Origin: Spinacia oleracea
Lineage: Eukaryota; Streptophyta; Magnoliopsida; Caryophyllales; Amaranthaceae
DNA: 64,000 nt
Direction of reading: 5' to 3'
Assembly (NCBI RefSeq): GCF_020520425.1
Contig: NC_079487.1
Span: forward strand, 129,602,385 to 129,666,384
Part shown: positions 44,884 through 57,000 of the stretch, in pieces
How the letters are laid out: every line of letters begins with the position of its first letter
Numbering within the stretch: the first letter of the stretch is position 1
Made by a program: the position numbers and the translations under genes
The notes under the pieces: generated by a model
Database searches by the model: none
What the model saw: only the letters and a program-made list of their open reading frames with translations
Told to the model about the DNA's origin: nothing

Positions 44884-46750
44884 CTTCTTGCTAGTGTTTA
44901 TATTGCGTACTACTTTATTTAAGTGTTCATTCGTCTTCTCTAATCTTTCATACTTATAAAAGAAAGAAAAATAAAAGATTAGAAAACGCACTTATATGCA
45001 TCACATCAAGGCATCAACTGAAGTATATTTCAAATGTATAAGTACACATTAAACATTAGTGGATTCCGATCCGGTGCATCCACTATCCCGAATCTGTAAA
45101 AAGAGAGAGATATCAGAATATTTTAGCACTGTGAGATAAGATTTTAAAACAAAAATATTGTTATAAATATATAATCATTAGGATTGTACTACGTATATTA
45201 TTACTCCGTACATTAATCCGAAAAAAATGATTGAGCTAGGTTTTGGGAATATTCCTCACATCAATTAACATAAATTTATCGATACTTGATTTGTTTAATT
45301 TCATGGTAATATTAATAATTGATTGTATTAGTGTAATTTCTACATACACTTTTCGTACAGCCATAGAGGTTAGTTAGGTAAGTACTGTAGTTGTTTACTC
45401 GTCATTTGCTATCATTGTATGTACATGGCCAACATGGGAGCATAACTTAAGAGGTCGTTTGCTTTGGCGTAAGAAAAACAAATGGCCAAGTTATCAAAAG
45501 ATGCACATGAAGGCATGAAGCACAAATATGAAATATGTCGCCTATGTTATTTGTTATACTCCCTCCTTTCTTGAATCCTTGTCACAATTTGACTTTTACG
45601 ATATTTATATAATATCAAGTATAGTGGGTGTTAAAGATGGTCGTGGCCCTGGTCGAACCCACACATTTTTTACAAATCGTGACGAAAATTTCAAAAATGT
45701 GGCCCTGATCCAAGTGCCCTCGTGCTAGCGGGGCCAGGGTGTCGTGCCTAAACCTAAATTTACCCATATGATAACAAACAAAGATTAAGCAAAATTGTAA
45801 GTATCGAAATTTCCCATGTGATAATAAATAAAAGAAAAGGAAAGTTGGGTAACAATGTTTGTTGGAAATAAGAAAGCAAAACAGAGGGAAAAACGTTGGA
45901 AAATAAAGTATTGCTTTCTCATTCAATGAAACAAATAATATCAGCCTATTATATAGGCATACATAACTGAAAAATGGAAAAAAAAGAAGTGGGATAAGTG
46001 ACCCACGTTAATGCATCCACTACTAACAACAATTTAACCCATGTTTATCAACTAACTTGACTGACTCTACAACCTAGCATAATGATTCCTAAAATCAAGG
46101 AACTAATTAACCACTAACTTGAAGCACTAACTTCAACAATGTTAAATGTGAAATGCGAGTAAGGGTAAAGTGGGTATTTAGTGTTTGAATACATAAAATA
46201 AAAAATATAGTGTAACTAATAGTCTAATATATATGGAGTAATGCCATAAAAGAAAAATGATACGGAGTAATGCCATAATAGAAAAATGATGCAAGTTAAT
46301 AAAAATGGAGGAAGTATGTCTGGGCACAAAGAAAGTGTAGGTTATTGTTGAAGATGGCATGACTTTGCGTAGCAAGCGGGGCTTGTTATCGTTATCGAGT
46401 CGAGCACGGTGTGTGACAGTTCTGGACTTCTGGGGATGTAAGTCGAACCAACCGCATGTGACATTATGCTATACGCCTATACTCCGTAGTCCGTAGTACA
46501 GTTTAGTACTGCGAGGCACGAATTGTTAGAAATTCTTGCTCGCCTTTACCGAACGACTGGTCGCACAACCTCAAACGTATGCAACTACTTTGCAAGATAC
46601 TACGTAGTACGTACATGCTTAAAAGCACAGGTCATGTTACTTTTGAGTTTTGACGTTGGCTTCTTTGGACGGCGCTAGTCATGACTTAATGATAGCAATT
46701 AATTAGTCTTGGAGATTAATTGAATTTTTGAAAGAGGGTGTTTGATCCTA
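44884..46750. other. Intergenic, no gene seen
   Basis: TA-CTCCCTCC at 45557 and GGAGGAAGTA near 46306 look like Stowaway ends but do not match each other well enough to pair. A GC-rich patch at 45640-45750 (GTGGCCCTG, GCGGGGCCAGGGTG) may be a transposon fragment. No coding frame was recognised. Confidence 0.4.
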
Positions 46751-46755
46751 GTGGT

Positions 46756-47090
46756 GTGTTCTCTTCAACTTATAGAACTTGAACTTATTAGAACTTATAA
46801 AATCTTATTTAACTTATAGCAACTTATAAGACCTTATTAAATCGTATTATACTTTATTTTAAGTTTATTAGATTATTACTAAATTTTTAACCATTAGAAT
46901 ATTGATAATAGCAGATTGTAAGTATTAATAAATATAAATTAATAAAGCAATTATTATTTAGTTCTTATATTAATAATTATGTTTTTAATATATCTTGACT
47001 TGAACTTATAGGCGTATAGGACCTTATTCAACTTATCTGAACTTATAGGGTTTGAAGATAAGGTCCTATAAGTTGAAAAGAAAAAGGCCT
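46756..47090. mobile_element. Inverted-repeat MITE built on ACTTATAGAACTTGAACTT
   Basis: The left end TTCTCTTCAACTTATAGAAC and the inverse of the right end (CTTTTCAACTTATAGGACCT) form short arms, and the interior repeats AACTTATAAG. The borders are approximate, and the element resembles 38154-38388. Confidence 0.5.
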
Positions 47091-47326
47091 AACACTAGGC
47101 TTGAACAGCCTCCTTTGAAAAATTCATTCGAGCTTCATTGAAATAAGGCAAAGAGTGCCATAAAGTTTACAACAGAAATCAACTCTTCCGCGACTTCTTC
47201 TACTTTTGAAAAGGAGACGTCGCATTTACGTTTTAACCAATTTATGACACAAAGAATGGAAAAAATAGAATCCTCCATTTTTTATACTCTATATATAAGA
47301 GGATATACCCATAAAACAAAATAGTA

Positions 47327-48844
47327 CTCCTTCCGTTTCTTTTTGTTGTATCCGTTTCCTTTTTAGTCGTTTTATAATGTTGTATCCACTTAGAATCTTT
47401 TCTATTTTTGGACATATATTTTTTCCTAAAATACCCTTACATTTCAATCTAATTACCATAATACCTAAAGATTCTACCCATATTCCCACCTAATTTTCCC
47501 CACCCATAATATTTAATCAATTTATTTTCCCAAAAATAATTATTTAATTCATATTACCTTCCCATCACTTTCACTCTCTCTCCTCCCTCATATTTTCACT
47601 CTCTCTCTCCCTCCTGATTTCACGTCCCTCCCTCCCCTCCCTCTTCTGATTTCATTTTCTCTCTCCTCCCTCAATCTCCGATTCTCCTCCCTCAATCTCC
47701 TCCCTCAATTTTTTCACTCTCTCTCCTACCTCAATCTCCTCCCTCAATTTTTTCACTATCTCTCCTCCCGAAACCTCTCCGCCTTCACCACCACCACCAC
47801 ACCTCCGCCGCCTTTGTGCCTCCACCACCATCTCCGGGAAAAAAAACTCTATATTAAAGCTTTAGATGGTGAAATTCGACCATAAAAATTCTAGATCTAG
47901 AGTTTTCATGGTCGAATTTGACCTCTGAATCTTCAAAATCTTGGATTCATGGTAAAATTGTTGATTTTTATTTTATTTTGTTGATTTTTTAGGTTCGAAT
48001 TTGGGTTCGAGTTTTGGGTTTTTTGGGTTTGAATTTCTGGGTTTGAATTTCTGGGTTCGCGTTCTTGTTTTTTGGGTTCGAATTCTCGAATTTCTGGGAT
48101 CGAATTGTTGATTTTTTTTTGTTCGATTTAGATTGGGTTTTTGTTGTTGATTTTCCGGGTTGATTTTTCGAATTTTCTGGGTTGAGTTTTCGAATTTTTC
48201 TGGGTTTTTGTTCTTGTATTTTCGATTTTTTTCTGGGTTTTTGTTCTTGAGGTTTTGAATTTTCTGGGTTTTTTATTTTTTGTTGATATTTATGTTCGAA
48301 TTATTTCTGGATTTTTGTTCTTGAGTTTTCGAATTTTCTGGGTTTTTGTTCTTGAGTTTTTGATTTTTTTGTTGATATTTTTGTTCGAATTTCTGGGTTG
48401 AGTTATGTTGATTTTTCTGGATTGATTTTTCTTGATTTTCTGGGTTGATTTTTCTTGATTTTTGTTCGAATTGATTTTCTGGGTTGATTTTTCTTGATTT
48501 TCTGGGTTGATTTTTTGTTCATATTTTTTTGTTGTTGATTTTTGTTCGAAATTTCTTGTTTTTTTTTTTGTTGATTTTTGTTCGAAATTTCTGGGTCGAT
48601 TTTTTGTTCATATTTTAGTTCGAATTTTCCGGTATATAAATCCTTTGAGTAAATCTGATTTATTTTAGTAATAATAATAAATATCTCCATTGTTTTCTCT
48701 CTCCTTCTTTTATTCCAATCACTTACACACAATCATTTCTCTTACACCCAATCATTACACTTATATCCATACAAACCAAGATTCTATTTTTCTTAAAAAC
48801 CCCCCAAGATTCCAAATGGATACAACATTTAGAAATGGAGGGAG
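47327..48844. mobile_element. 1.5-kb TA-flanked element with Stowaway-type ends
   Basis: Ends CTCCTTCCGTTTCTTTTTGT and, inverted, CTCCCTCCATTTCTAAATGT continue with GTTGTATCC on both sides. TA flanks the element. It is much longer than ordinary Stowaway MITEs. The interior has a CTCTCTCCTCCCTCAATCTC repeat (47570-47770), a CCACCACCACACCTCCGCC stretch and a long TTTCTGGGTTGATTTTTCTT repeat (48000-48640). No transposase is visible. Confidence 0.7.
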
Positions 48845-48990
48845 TACTTTGTAACAAACTAAAAAAACATGCTATCCCTCCTTTTTCTTTTATAGGACCT
48901 CCTTTAATAAATTGAATTTTCTCTACTACAATGAATTGAATGCTTCATACAAAAAAGCAAAAATGGTTAACAAGCCAAGAATATGCAAAG

Positions 48991-50361
48991 TTAGAACACC
49001 AAAAAATTGCTTGACATTGAAGGTTGCTCCAACCCTTCAACCCACACACCTCTTTTTATATTTTCTTCATTTATTTTATTTTTTAAATCATTATTTTCCT
49101 CACAATTTTTATTACCTTCTTTTTTAAATATTCCATAAACAATTGACTCTACATCAATTGCTTTAATTCCATCTATACTCTCCTCTCCCATTTCTTCTTG
49201 ATCAGGAATATAGGGAGGCCTTATAAGCCGTAGGATCATGTCCCAATCAACCCCCTTGAAGAAATCATGACCCTTGATTTCCTCCAATGAAATCCTCACC
49301 TTTGGATCTTTCTCAAGTAATTTCCTGATCAAGTCCCTTAACGCTGTCGTTTCACCGACCAGATCAGGTGACTTAGAAATTATTCTGTGAAAAGTTTCTT
49401 TTCTATTTACGCCTCTAAACGGTGTCGTACCGTACAACATTTCGTATAAAACAACGCCGAAGCTCCACCAATCCACGGCGTAGTCGTGGCCGTTTCCTAA
49501 GATGATCTCCGGTGCCACGTACTCCTCCGTCCCAACAAACGAGTTAGATTTCCCCACCGAGTCTGACTCGAACGATAATTTGTTCGGTGCAACAGGTTGT
49601 AACTTTTCCGAATTGACTGAATCTTCCAGCGAAAATCCAGATTTACCGCATTTGTAGAACGAAGATAATCTGGGCAGCTGGGTTTTCTTCTTCTCTAACT
49701 CGGCCGTCTTCACTGATTCAAAACTCGGCCGATTCTTCGGCGATTTTGGAGCGAGTTTGGTTGAAAGATCAAAATCTACCAACATTAAATGACCATTCTC
49801 TTGAATTAACACATTTTCTGGCTTCAAATCTCTGTAAACAATCCCCTTCTCGTGCAAGTACTCTAATGCCAATACAATCTCAGCCCCATAAAACCTAAAA
49901 AATACAAACACAAACGTAACTAAAACCGAAAACGATGAACATTAACAATATAAGGAAACCCTTAAATACGGAGTACAATACCTGATAATATCATCAGAGA
50001 ACATCTTCTCAACCTGTAGCTTCCTCAAAGAATTAAGACTACCACCAGAGCAATAATCAATTGCATACCCGAAAATATTCTCAGTTTCAAGAACCCCTTT
50101 AAGTTTAGGCAGAAGGGGATGATTAAATTCCCTCAAAACTTGCTGCTCAAAAAATACTCTGTTTTGCACTTCAACAACCCCATTACTGAGTTTCTCACTT
50201 TTGGTTTTAATGGTGGATTTCAAGACCACCTTTAGCGCCAAATCTTCACTAAAATCGTCGATTTTTACATGAAAAACAACCCCTTTTGCTCCTCTTCCAA
50301 CTGGGCCGAACACTTTCAGTTGATTTAACTCCAATTTTTGCACAATTGAGTGCTCTTTCAT
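48991..50361 (-). CDS. OXI1: OXI1-type AGC protein kinase (AGCVIII, oxidative-signal-inducible)
   Basis: Two exons on the minus strand, 50361-49982 and 49894-48991, are joined across an 87-bp intron that splits Arg127; together they give 427 residues. I see the glycine loop GxGxxG at 22-27, the ATP Lys44 in ALKV, the catalytic YRDLKPEN with Asp149, then DFD (167-169) in place of DFG, the mark of plant AGCVIII kinases. An insertion precedes [14 protein letters not shown], and [24 protein letters not shown] and RPPYIP follow. The last residues FLVF form the hydrophobic FxxF motif that docks PDK1. Arabidopsis OXI1 shares this layout, length and terminal motif. It acts in hydrogen-peroxide, pathogen and root-hair signalling through MAP kinases; the same role here is inferred. 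Confidence 0.9.
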
Positions 50362-51143
50362 CTCTGTTTTTCCCCTGTTTTTTTCAGATGGGTTTTTAGA
50401 GGTATAAGTGGAAAGGGTAAATAAAGTCTAGATTTGTGACTTGGTGAGGAAGAAATGAAGTTTGGAAAAGGAGGGTGCGAAGAAATGGGGGAATATGTTG
50501 AAGAAGAGGAGAATTGGTGATGTTAGGGAATACGTAATGTGGTTCTCTGTTTCTAGAAGGTGACACCTCTTAAATGGGAATAAGCTTTTTTTAAAAAAAT
50601 TGTCGAAAAAAGGAGAGAGAAAATGGGGTTGGTCAATAAATGTAGGAAACTATGATGAGTATTTTTGTTTACTTTAGGGAACACTCTTTTGTTTGGAAGG
50701 TGTATTCCCAAAGGGTTAGGTCATGGGCCTTGGCATGGGTTTAATGAAAAAAGTTAGGTGGTTCAAGGTTGCAAAACATGTTAGACAAAAATAATATTTA
50801 TTTTATTATGGTATATGTCATGGAAATAGAATATTTATATGACTTGTTTGATGTTTATTTTATTAAGACAAACGGTAACAAATATTTCAAATTGATTATA
50901 AAAAAAATCGACAATTTTAACCACATATGTTTTATTGAAGAAGTAATCCAGTTTACGTTAAAAGATTTAGGGTCATTTTCATAGATTAGTCAATGATCTC
51001 ATGCAATTTTAGTTTCGTTCATTCCCCAAAACTATCCTATTGACGTTGTCTTGAGTCTTAGCCCCATTTTCTTATTTTCTCGGTTAAACATGTTTTCCTG
51101 ATTTTGATGCCCATAGTAATCGGTTAAGGCCTATATTGACTAC
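50362..51143. other. OXI1 promoter side and intergenic stretch
   Basis: The stretch upstream of the kinase start (minus strand) has no strong TATA box that I can defend. No other gene is visible. Confidence 0.4.
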
Positions 51144-52452
51144 TAGACCTCTCAAACGGGTCGGGTCGGGTCGGGTTAGAGTCGTTCAACTTTGGGTTTG
51201 GGTTTTATCGGGTCGGTCACTTTCGGGTTCGGGTTGACAAATGCTTGTTCAAGACCCAGAGTGTTCGGGTTCGGATTGACCCAACGGGTTTAGAGCTTTT
51301 ATTACGCCTTTTTTCTAATTTTTTTTTTATTGTTTGTTTTGGTATATAGACGTGTATTAACAAGTCATAACCAAAATATATGTATATATATACTTCGTAT
51401 GTGACAATAAAACTACCACAAAACACCCACCTAAAAAAAACTCTACCATACCAAACACAAACTCGAGTATAAGTTTTGACTTGAGTAAAACTAAAGTGAA
51501 TAGAACACTACCATTATTGTTTATTTCCGGTTCACTTAATTTATACGAAGTTGGCACCCAAAAGAAAAAAAATTATTCGAAGTAAAGTGACAATTTGACA
51601 GAACCAGAAGAAAACTAAAGCTTTCTAAAGAAAATAAGAACTTGACAAGCCACCATTTTTCTAACACATTCACTTTACAACCCTCACAAAGTGACAAAAC
51701 TATAAATAAAAGTTAAATAAATGAGAACAATTAAAACAAGTAGGAGTCCTTTCGTATACTCAAGAAGAAGACATCGCCTGAAATGTCTATCAAAACGGCA
51801 CCGTCTCAAACTCTCAGTCTTCTCAAAATCGCCTCTCTTCACACATTATCCAGTGGGTTTCACCTCACTGTACTCCTACTGTGGGCTCAACGGCGTTGTT
51901 TATGTAACACCAAACGCTACCTCCTCGTCGTCCAGTTAACCACCAGGAAAATGTTCAAAGTTGACACCGTTGACGGCGCCACAAGTTCGGCCGCAAATCC
52001 TTAGGAGTTAGGATCCTTGCCATCAAACAGTACACTAAACAGAAATACAAGTACCGAGAACCTTCTTCACAGTGCTCTTCAATTCCTTCTCCATAGATCT
52101 CGGCTTCATAATCTTAGAAATCTCGACGGTCGACCTATACCCGACTTCTCCAGTAAATCAGAAAGCTTGAGAGGATGAGAGAGGATAGAGTATTTGAGAC
52201 TTGAGAGGAGGCGGCTAAACTGAATAACTGACTTTAGATTTAGGTTGGTATTTTCCAATTTTTAAAAATAAAAATTAAATTTCTTTAATTTTATCACTGA
52301 ACCCGACGGGTCGGATCCGACCCGACCCGATTTGACCCGGAAAGTTCGGGTTCATCGGGTTCGGATAAAAACGGGTTACGGGTTGAAAAATCTTGTTCAA
52401 GACCCGTTTTTTTCGGGTCGGGTTCGGGTCGGGTCTATTTTTGACAGGTCTA
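51144..52452. mobile_element. Larger hAT-like element with GGGTCGGGTCGGG ends
   Basis: Ends TAGACCTCTCAAACGGGTCG and, inverted, TAGACCTGTCAAAA are flanked by the 8-bp TTGACTAC (51136-51143 and 52453-52460). It shares its termini with 37486-38010 but is 1309 bp long. The middle (51720-52010) is of different, higher-GC composition with frames such as MSIKTAPSQTLSLLKIAS, possibly captured host sequence. A LINE-like 3' tail (minus strand) lies near 51318-51382. Confidence 0.8.
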
Positions 52453-52460
52453 TTGACTAC

Positions 52461-54085
52461 TATGTGCTCCGAATAGGAGTGATGGCGTGACAACACAACT
52501 CAGGTGGTTTATGTTGCGGTAAAAGCGAAAATTAGAACAAACTTATCTGATTCGATGAACTGAACGAAGAACAATTGTTGCGTCGTCGTGGACACCCACT
52601 GTCCTAACAGAATGCGGTCAAAAACATTGATCATAGTAACGGACGTAATTAATGGCATTTAATCCAACGGTTACGTAATCAATACAGATTCCCGTAACAG
52701 TGACTTGCGCAAACCGGTCCAGTTACCAAAAAGAACAGGGTTGACCCACAAAACCCACCCCACGCCCGCGAACCGCATTCCCAAGTACCAAGGCCCAAGG
52801 CCCAAGGCCCGCGCCCGGCCCGGCGCGCGCGCGTGTGTGATGTGTCCACCCATACCATTCTCACACTTTCTTAAACAAGAGTTACACTCATTCCCCAATT
52901 AATAAACAAGAGGAATATGAAGAGTTTTTCCAATGTGGGACTCTTGAATTTTCACTCACCCTTTTTTCCTTTGTGTTTCCCAATGAGAATTTCCAACAGT
53001 TTATGCAGCTAAGTTTTGTCGTGAACTTTTACAGTTTGAGTTAACTCAAACAGAGAGAGGGGAAAAAGGTGATGATGATGCGGAGGTTTCTCAATGTGCT
53101 ACTAATACAATCTTGTATGGTGGAGGTCTGGAGGAGTGTGGATGGAACACCGATAACAAATACCCATGTTATTTTTCACTAGAGATGATCATTTGCCTTA
53201 ATTTGACCTATACAATCCAATGATAAATGAATTTATTGGTTAATTATGAAAAAATAAAGCTAACAGTTCAATACTAATATTTTAAACTTTTTTGAATATT
53301 TACTAATATTGTAAACTTAATTAGAGCTCAATTTAAAATAAATAATGGTTTTTGTTGATTGAAAAAGTTTAGCTACATTGATTTTACTTTAGGAAGAAAA
53401 ACATATTTTAAATTTTCAAATTATAGTTTTGTTTAAGAAAGAAAATGTGTTGCATCAGAGGTTCCAAATCGGATTGAAATAAAATTTTGTGAAGTGGAGA
53501 TAGAGACTCGGAAATAAAAGTAAATTCTAATATCAATGCAAATAGCAAATTCTCAAATAATTATCATGTCAAATAATTATGACTATTAAGATTAAGAGTT
53601 TATTATTACCACAAAGCAGAACTACAAAAGTTACAAACTCGAGTATTAACTAGAAAATACGATGCACACAACAGTATAACCTAACCTGATTCAACTCGAC
53701 ACCATATATGTGGACTATGTCGTGTCAGACTCCTATCGTTGACCACAACCTAACTCGACTCAACTCCACAAGCCACACCATATATTGGATGACTTTTACT
53801 GATTTAATGTACGGAGTACGCCGTAATGAATAACACGACACCTTAGTTTGCTGTCAATGTCAAATTGTCAACCTATCTCATAGTGTGTAGAAGAGAGGAC
53901 ACAGTTTAACGGAAATCAATTGTATTAATCCTATATTCCTATCTGTGCAGCTATGCTCATTGATTTCAAGTGGATAAGCAGCCCAGAAACAATCAATCAT
54001 TCAATCCCCCAAATCCCTCCCTTTTGTTCCCTCTTCTTTCTCTCTCCTCTCCCTCCCCCGAACCCCAAAAAACCCAGTGAAAAGT
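52461..54085. other. Intergenic stretch before HINT3
   Basis: A GC-rich island at 52690-52845 (GGCCCAAGGCCCAAGGCCCG, then CGCGCGCG) stands out in the AT-rich surroundings and reads open on several frames without family resemblance. It may be part of a decayed element running to about 53000. From 53900 a TC-rich leader (CTCTTCTTTCTCTCTCCTCT) marks the HINT3 5' UTR. Confidence 0.4.
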
Positions 54086-57000
54086 ATGGATTTTGAAGCT
54101 CCTCAACGACGTCGTATAGCTGTATTGTGTTCTCATCTCTGTCCTTCCCACATCGATTCACGCAATACCCAAATCGTATCTACTTCGAATTGCTCTTCTG
54201 AGTCAACAACCACTCAGCTTCAAACTAGGGATTTGGCGAAAAACCCCAGTTCTAAAAAAGATTGTGTTTTTTGCCAGATTATTTGCGGCAATTCCCCCGC
54301 TTTCAAGGTATAATTACAACAATTATTACCCAGTTTGAATGTGAATATTGGTGGGTGGTAATTATTACAGTATTGTGTGTAGTGTTTTGCTTGAATTTTG
54401 GGATTTTGTTGTTCATCATAATTGTTTCTGACGCAGTAATTGAGATGTTATTCATTACTTATTAGGTATGTCTGTATTTTGTTGGAGTAGTTGTCTACTT
54501 GTCTGTGTCATTATCGGTTATTATAGCTATTTTTGGTGCACATTTATACTGGCAACAGAAGCCAGGTAATGGTACCGGAGAACTTTTAATTGGCTGGTTC
54601 TGCCATTTATTACAGCCTTCCAAACGAGCCGTCAATATTCTCAATTGGGATTTGGGAATGGTAGTTTATTTGTTTGGGGTGGGTTTGGAGGAGGAAAGTG
54701 GATAGATGATATAGAATGGAGAGACTAACAAAAAGGGAACTTACTATGAGAGTATGAAGGGACTTTGATTTCCTGAGAAAGCCAGGAAGATCCCTCAATC
54801 TGCAAGTGTAATATATTTGTGTGAGTTTGAATTCTTGACTGATTGTCTGATACATGAGTTCATGACTGAAAGTCTGATACTCGGACTCCCATACAATGAC
54901 TTTGGCAGAGGTTTTGGAAGTTAGCGTGGGCCGCGGGGATTACCGGATGTGTGTGGGGATTTTTAATCATCTAAGGGTGTGTTATCTTCACCTGAGTTTG
55001 ACTTTGACTTTGACGTATATGAGCTTATTGTAGTTGTGAATTGAACATAGGTAGCTCGCATCAGAACTTATCTGAACTTGTTAGAACTTATTTCCCCTAA
55101 ATTTACTTTTTTTTTCTTCTTATAATGTGAAGAGAATAAATCCTTAATGATGAACCTTGATCAAGCTGCTCTTGGTGATTTTACTAGTGTTCTTGTGAGG
55201 AGACTTACTGTTGCTGACAGTGCTATTTTGTGAATAATAATGTTGCTTTATTATTCTTTTAGAGCTTGTCATCTTCATCTGTATGGTCAACTCATAATTG
55301 TCATTATGTTTGTTTTTCTCATAGCTTTACGAAGATGATATGTGCCTTTGCATTTTGGATACAAGTCCACTCAGTCGTGGGTAAGGTACCATCAATTTAT
55401 AGTGCTTTAAGTCTGGCAAAATTTCCCTTAAGTGTCCTTTTGTCATCATGTTGTTAATTACTCCTTTTTCATGCTTCGATTGACAGGCACTCTCTTCTTA
55501 TTCCAAAACGTCATTTTTGTTCCTTGGATACGACTCCTCCATCTGTAAGTAACCCTTCAAACATTATGAACTCATTCAGTCTCTATGGCCATAGATTGAT
55601 CATTGCCTTGCTGTTCAAATCTGGACAAAATGCTACTGCATGCTTGTATTGTATGATGATATGTTTAGTTAAGGTCATACTTTTATTATTTGGTTGTTGT
55701 GTGAATGTGTTCCATCTAAATTTCCTGACATATCCTGATTTATTCACTACATTATCTGGACCTTGGAAGCTACTGTTTATGAACTTTACCACCTGCATAT
55801 CCTCTTCCTGTCCACGAGGGATGTGGAGAAGACCTATCTACCCGCAGCTTTAGAGAGTTACTCGACCAGAGAGCCTACTGGGTCCAGTGGCCAGTCCATA
55901 TTCATTAGGTTGATGTTGTTTGAGAGTAGGTCTGTATTATCCAGATTTGTGATAGTTTCTTGGTGGATGAAGTTTAAGTATGTTTGAAGTTTCTGCTCCA
56001 CTGTTTTTCAGTATTGTTATGGCTGACTCATTGTATTCCGATCTTAATTAGTGGCCAATTCAATCATTTTAAAGGTCCGGATTTCCTGGTCTTTGAACTA
56101 TTCTGCTCCAGTTAGGTTCCTTTAAATGAACCGGTGACTGGTTCTTGTTGAACTGATTGAGAGCTAGCGCAATCTCTCTCTTACTACCTTAACTGATACA
56201 TGATCTGCATTCTTTGATAGAAGCTCGTGTATGTGCAATTTGTTAATGCCGTAGTTGGACTTAGGTCGCAATTGTTCATTGCTAAGACCTAATGGCAAAA
56301 CTCAGAATAATTTGGTTTCGTTAGTTAAAGTGCCTTTAATCTATTTTATTCCTTTCAAACGCGTGGCCTGATACAGAGGAAGAATTTAGTAGGTTCCTTG
56401 ATTTCCATCTTTTTCAACTGCAGTACTTAGTTGTGATGTGGTAAACTGCTACCTCCTTCACTTGTACCTTTATCAAGACAATATAATTGATAGTAGAATA
56501 TGTGTCTGGTCAGGAACTGCTTCAATGAGCTACTGCACAGGCTGACCCTTAAGTAAGTAATTTTTGTGTATTGATCCAATCAGTAAAGTAACCATGTAAT
56601 TGAATTATTCACATAAAACATACGTGGACCAAGATATATCCAGTAAAACTGAGACTCTTCAGACATTTATTTTCTGTGTGAGGCGTATCAATGAACCATA
56701 TATGGTGTTGCATGACATGAGATCCAAGCATTTCTCCTCTGGCTTCTTTTCTTTTGACTGTTCTTATTTTTACCCAATTATAAATTGTGAATAAGTTCTT
56801 GAGGATTGAACTGTTCTTTTATTTTGGATTGTTTCATCAAATAATACCTTTAAAATGGGTAGAGAAACTACTACGTACAACGTATAACTTTTTGGGTTGG
56901 ATAACTACCTTTTACTATAGTTATGGTTACACAATTATACCTTTGGCTTCTTTGCAACGAGAAAAGGTGACAAACCTAAGTTGGCTATCATGTGATTTAT

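Noticed and set aside
45557-46310. Stowaway element with ends TACTCCCTCC and GGAGGAAGTA
   Set aside because: The two ends do not match beyond the first ten or so bases, and the interior gives no support for pairing them.
52679-52898. GC-rich minus-strand frames around 52.7-52.9 kb
   Set aside because: The openness follows from GC-rich low-complexity sequence (GGCCCAAGG and CGCGCG repeats); overlapping frames on both strands are equally open.
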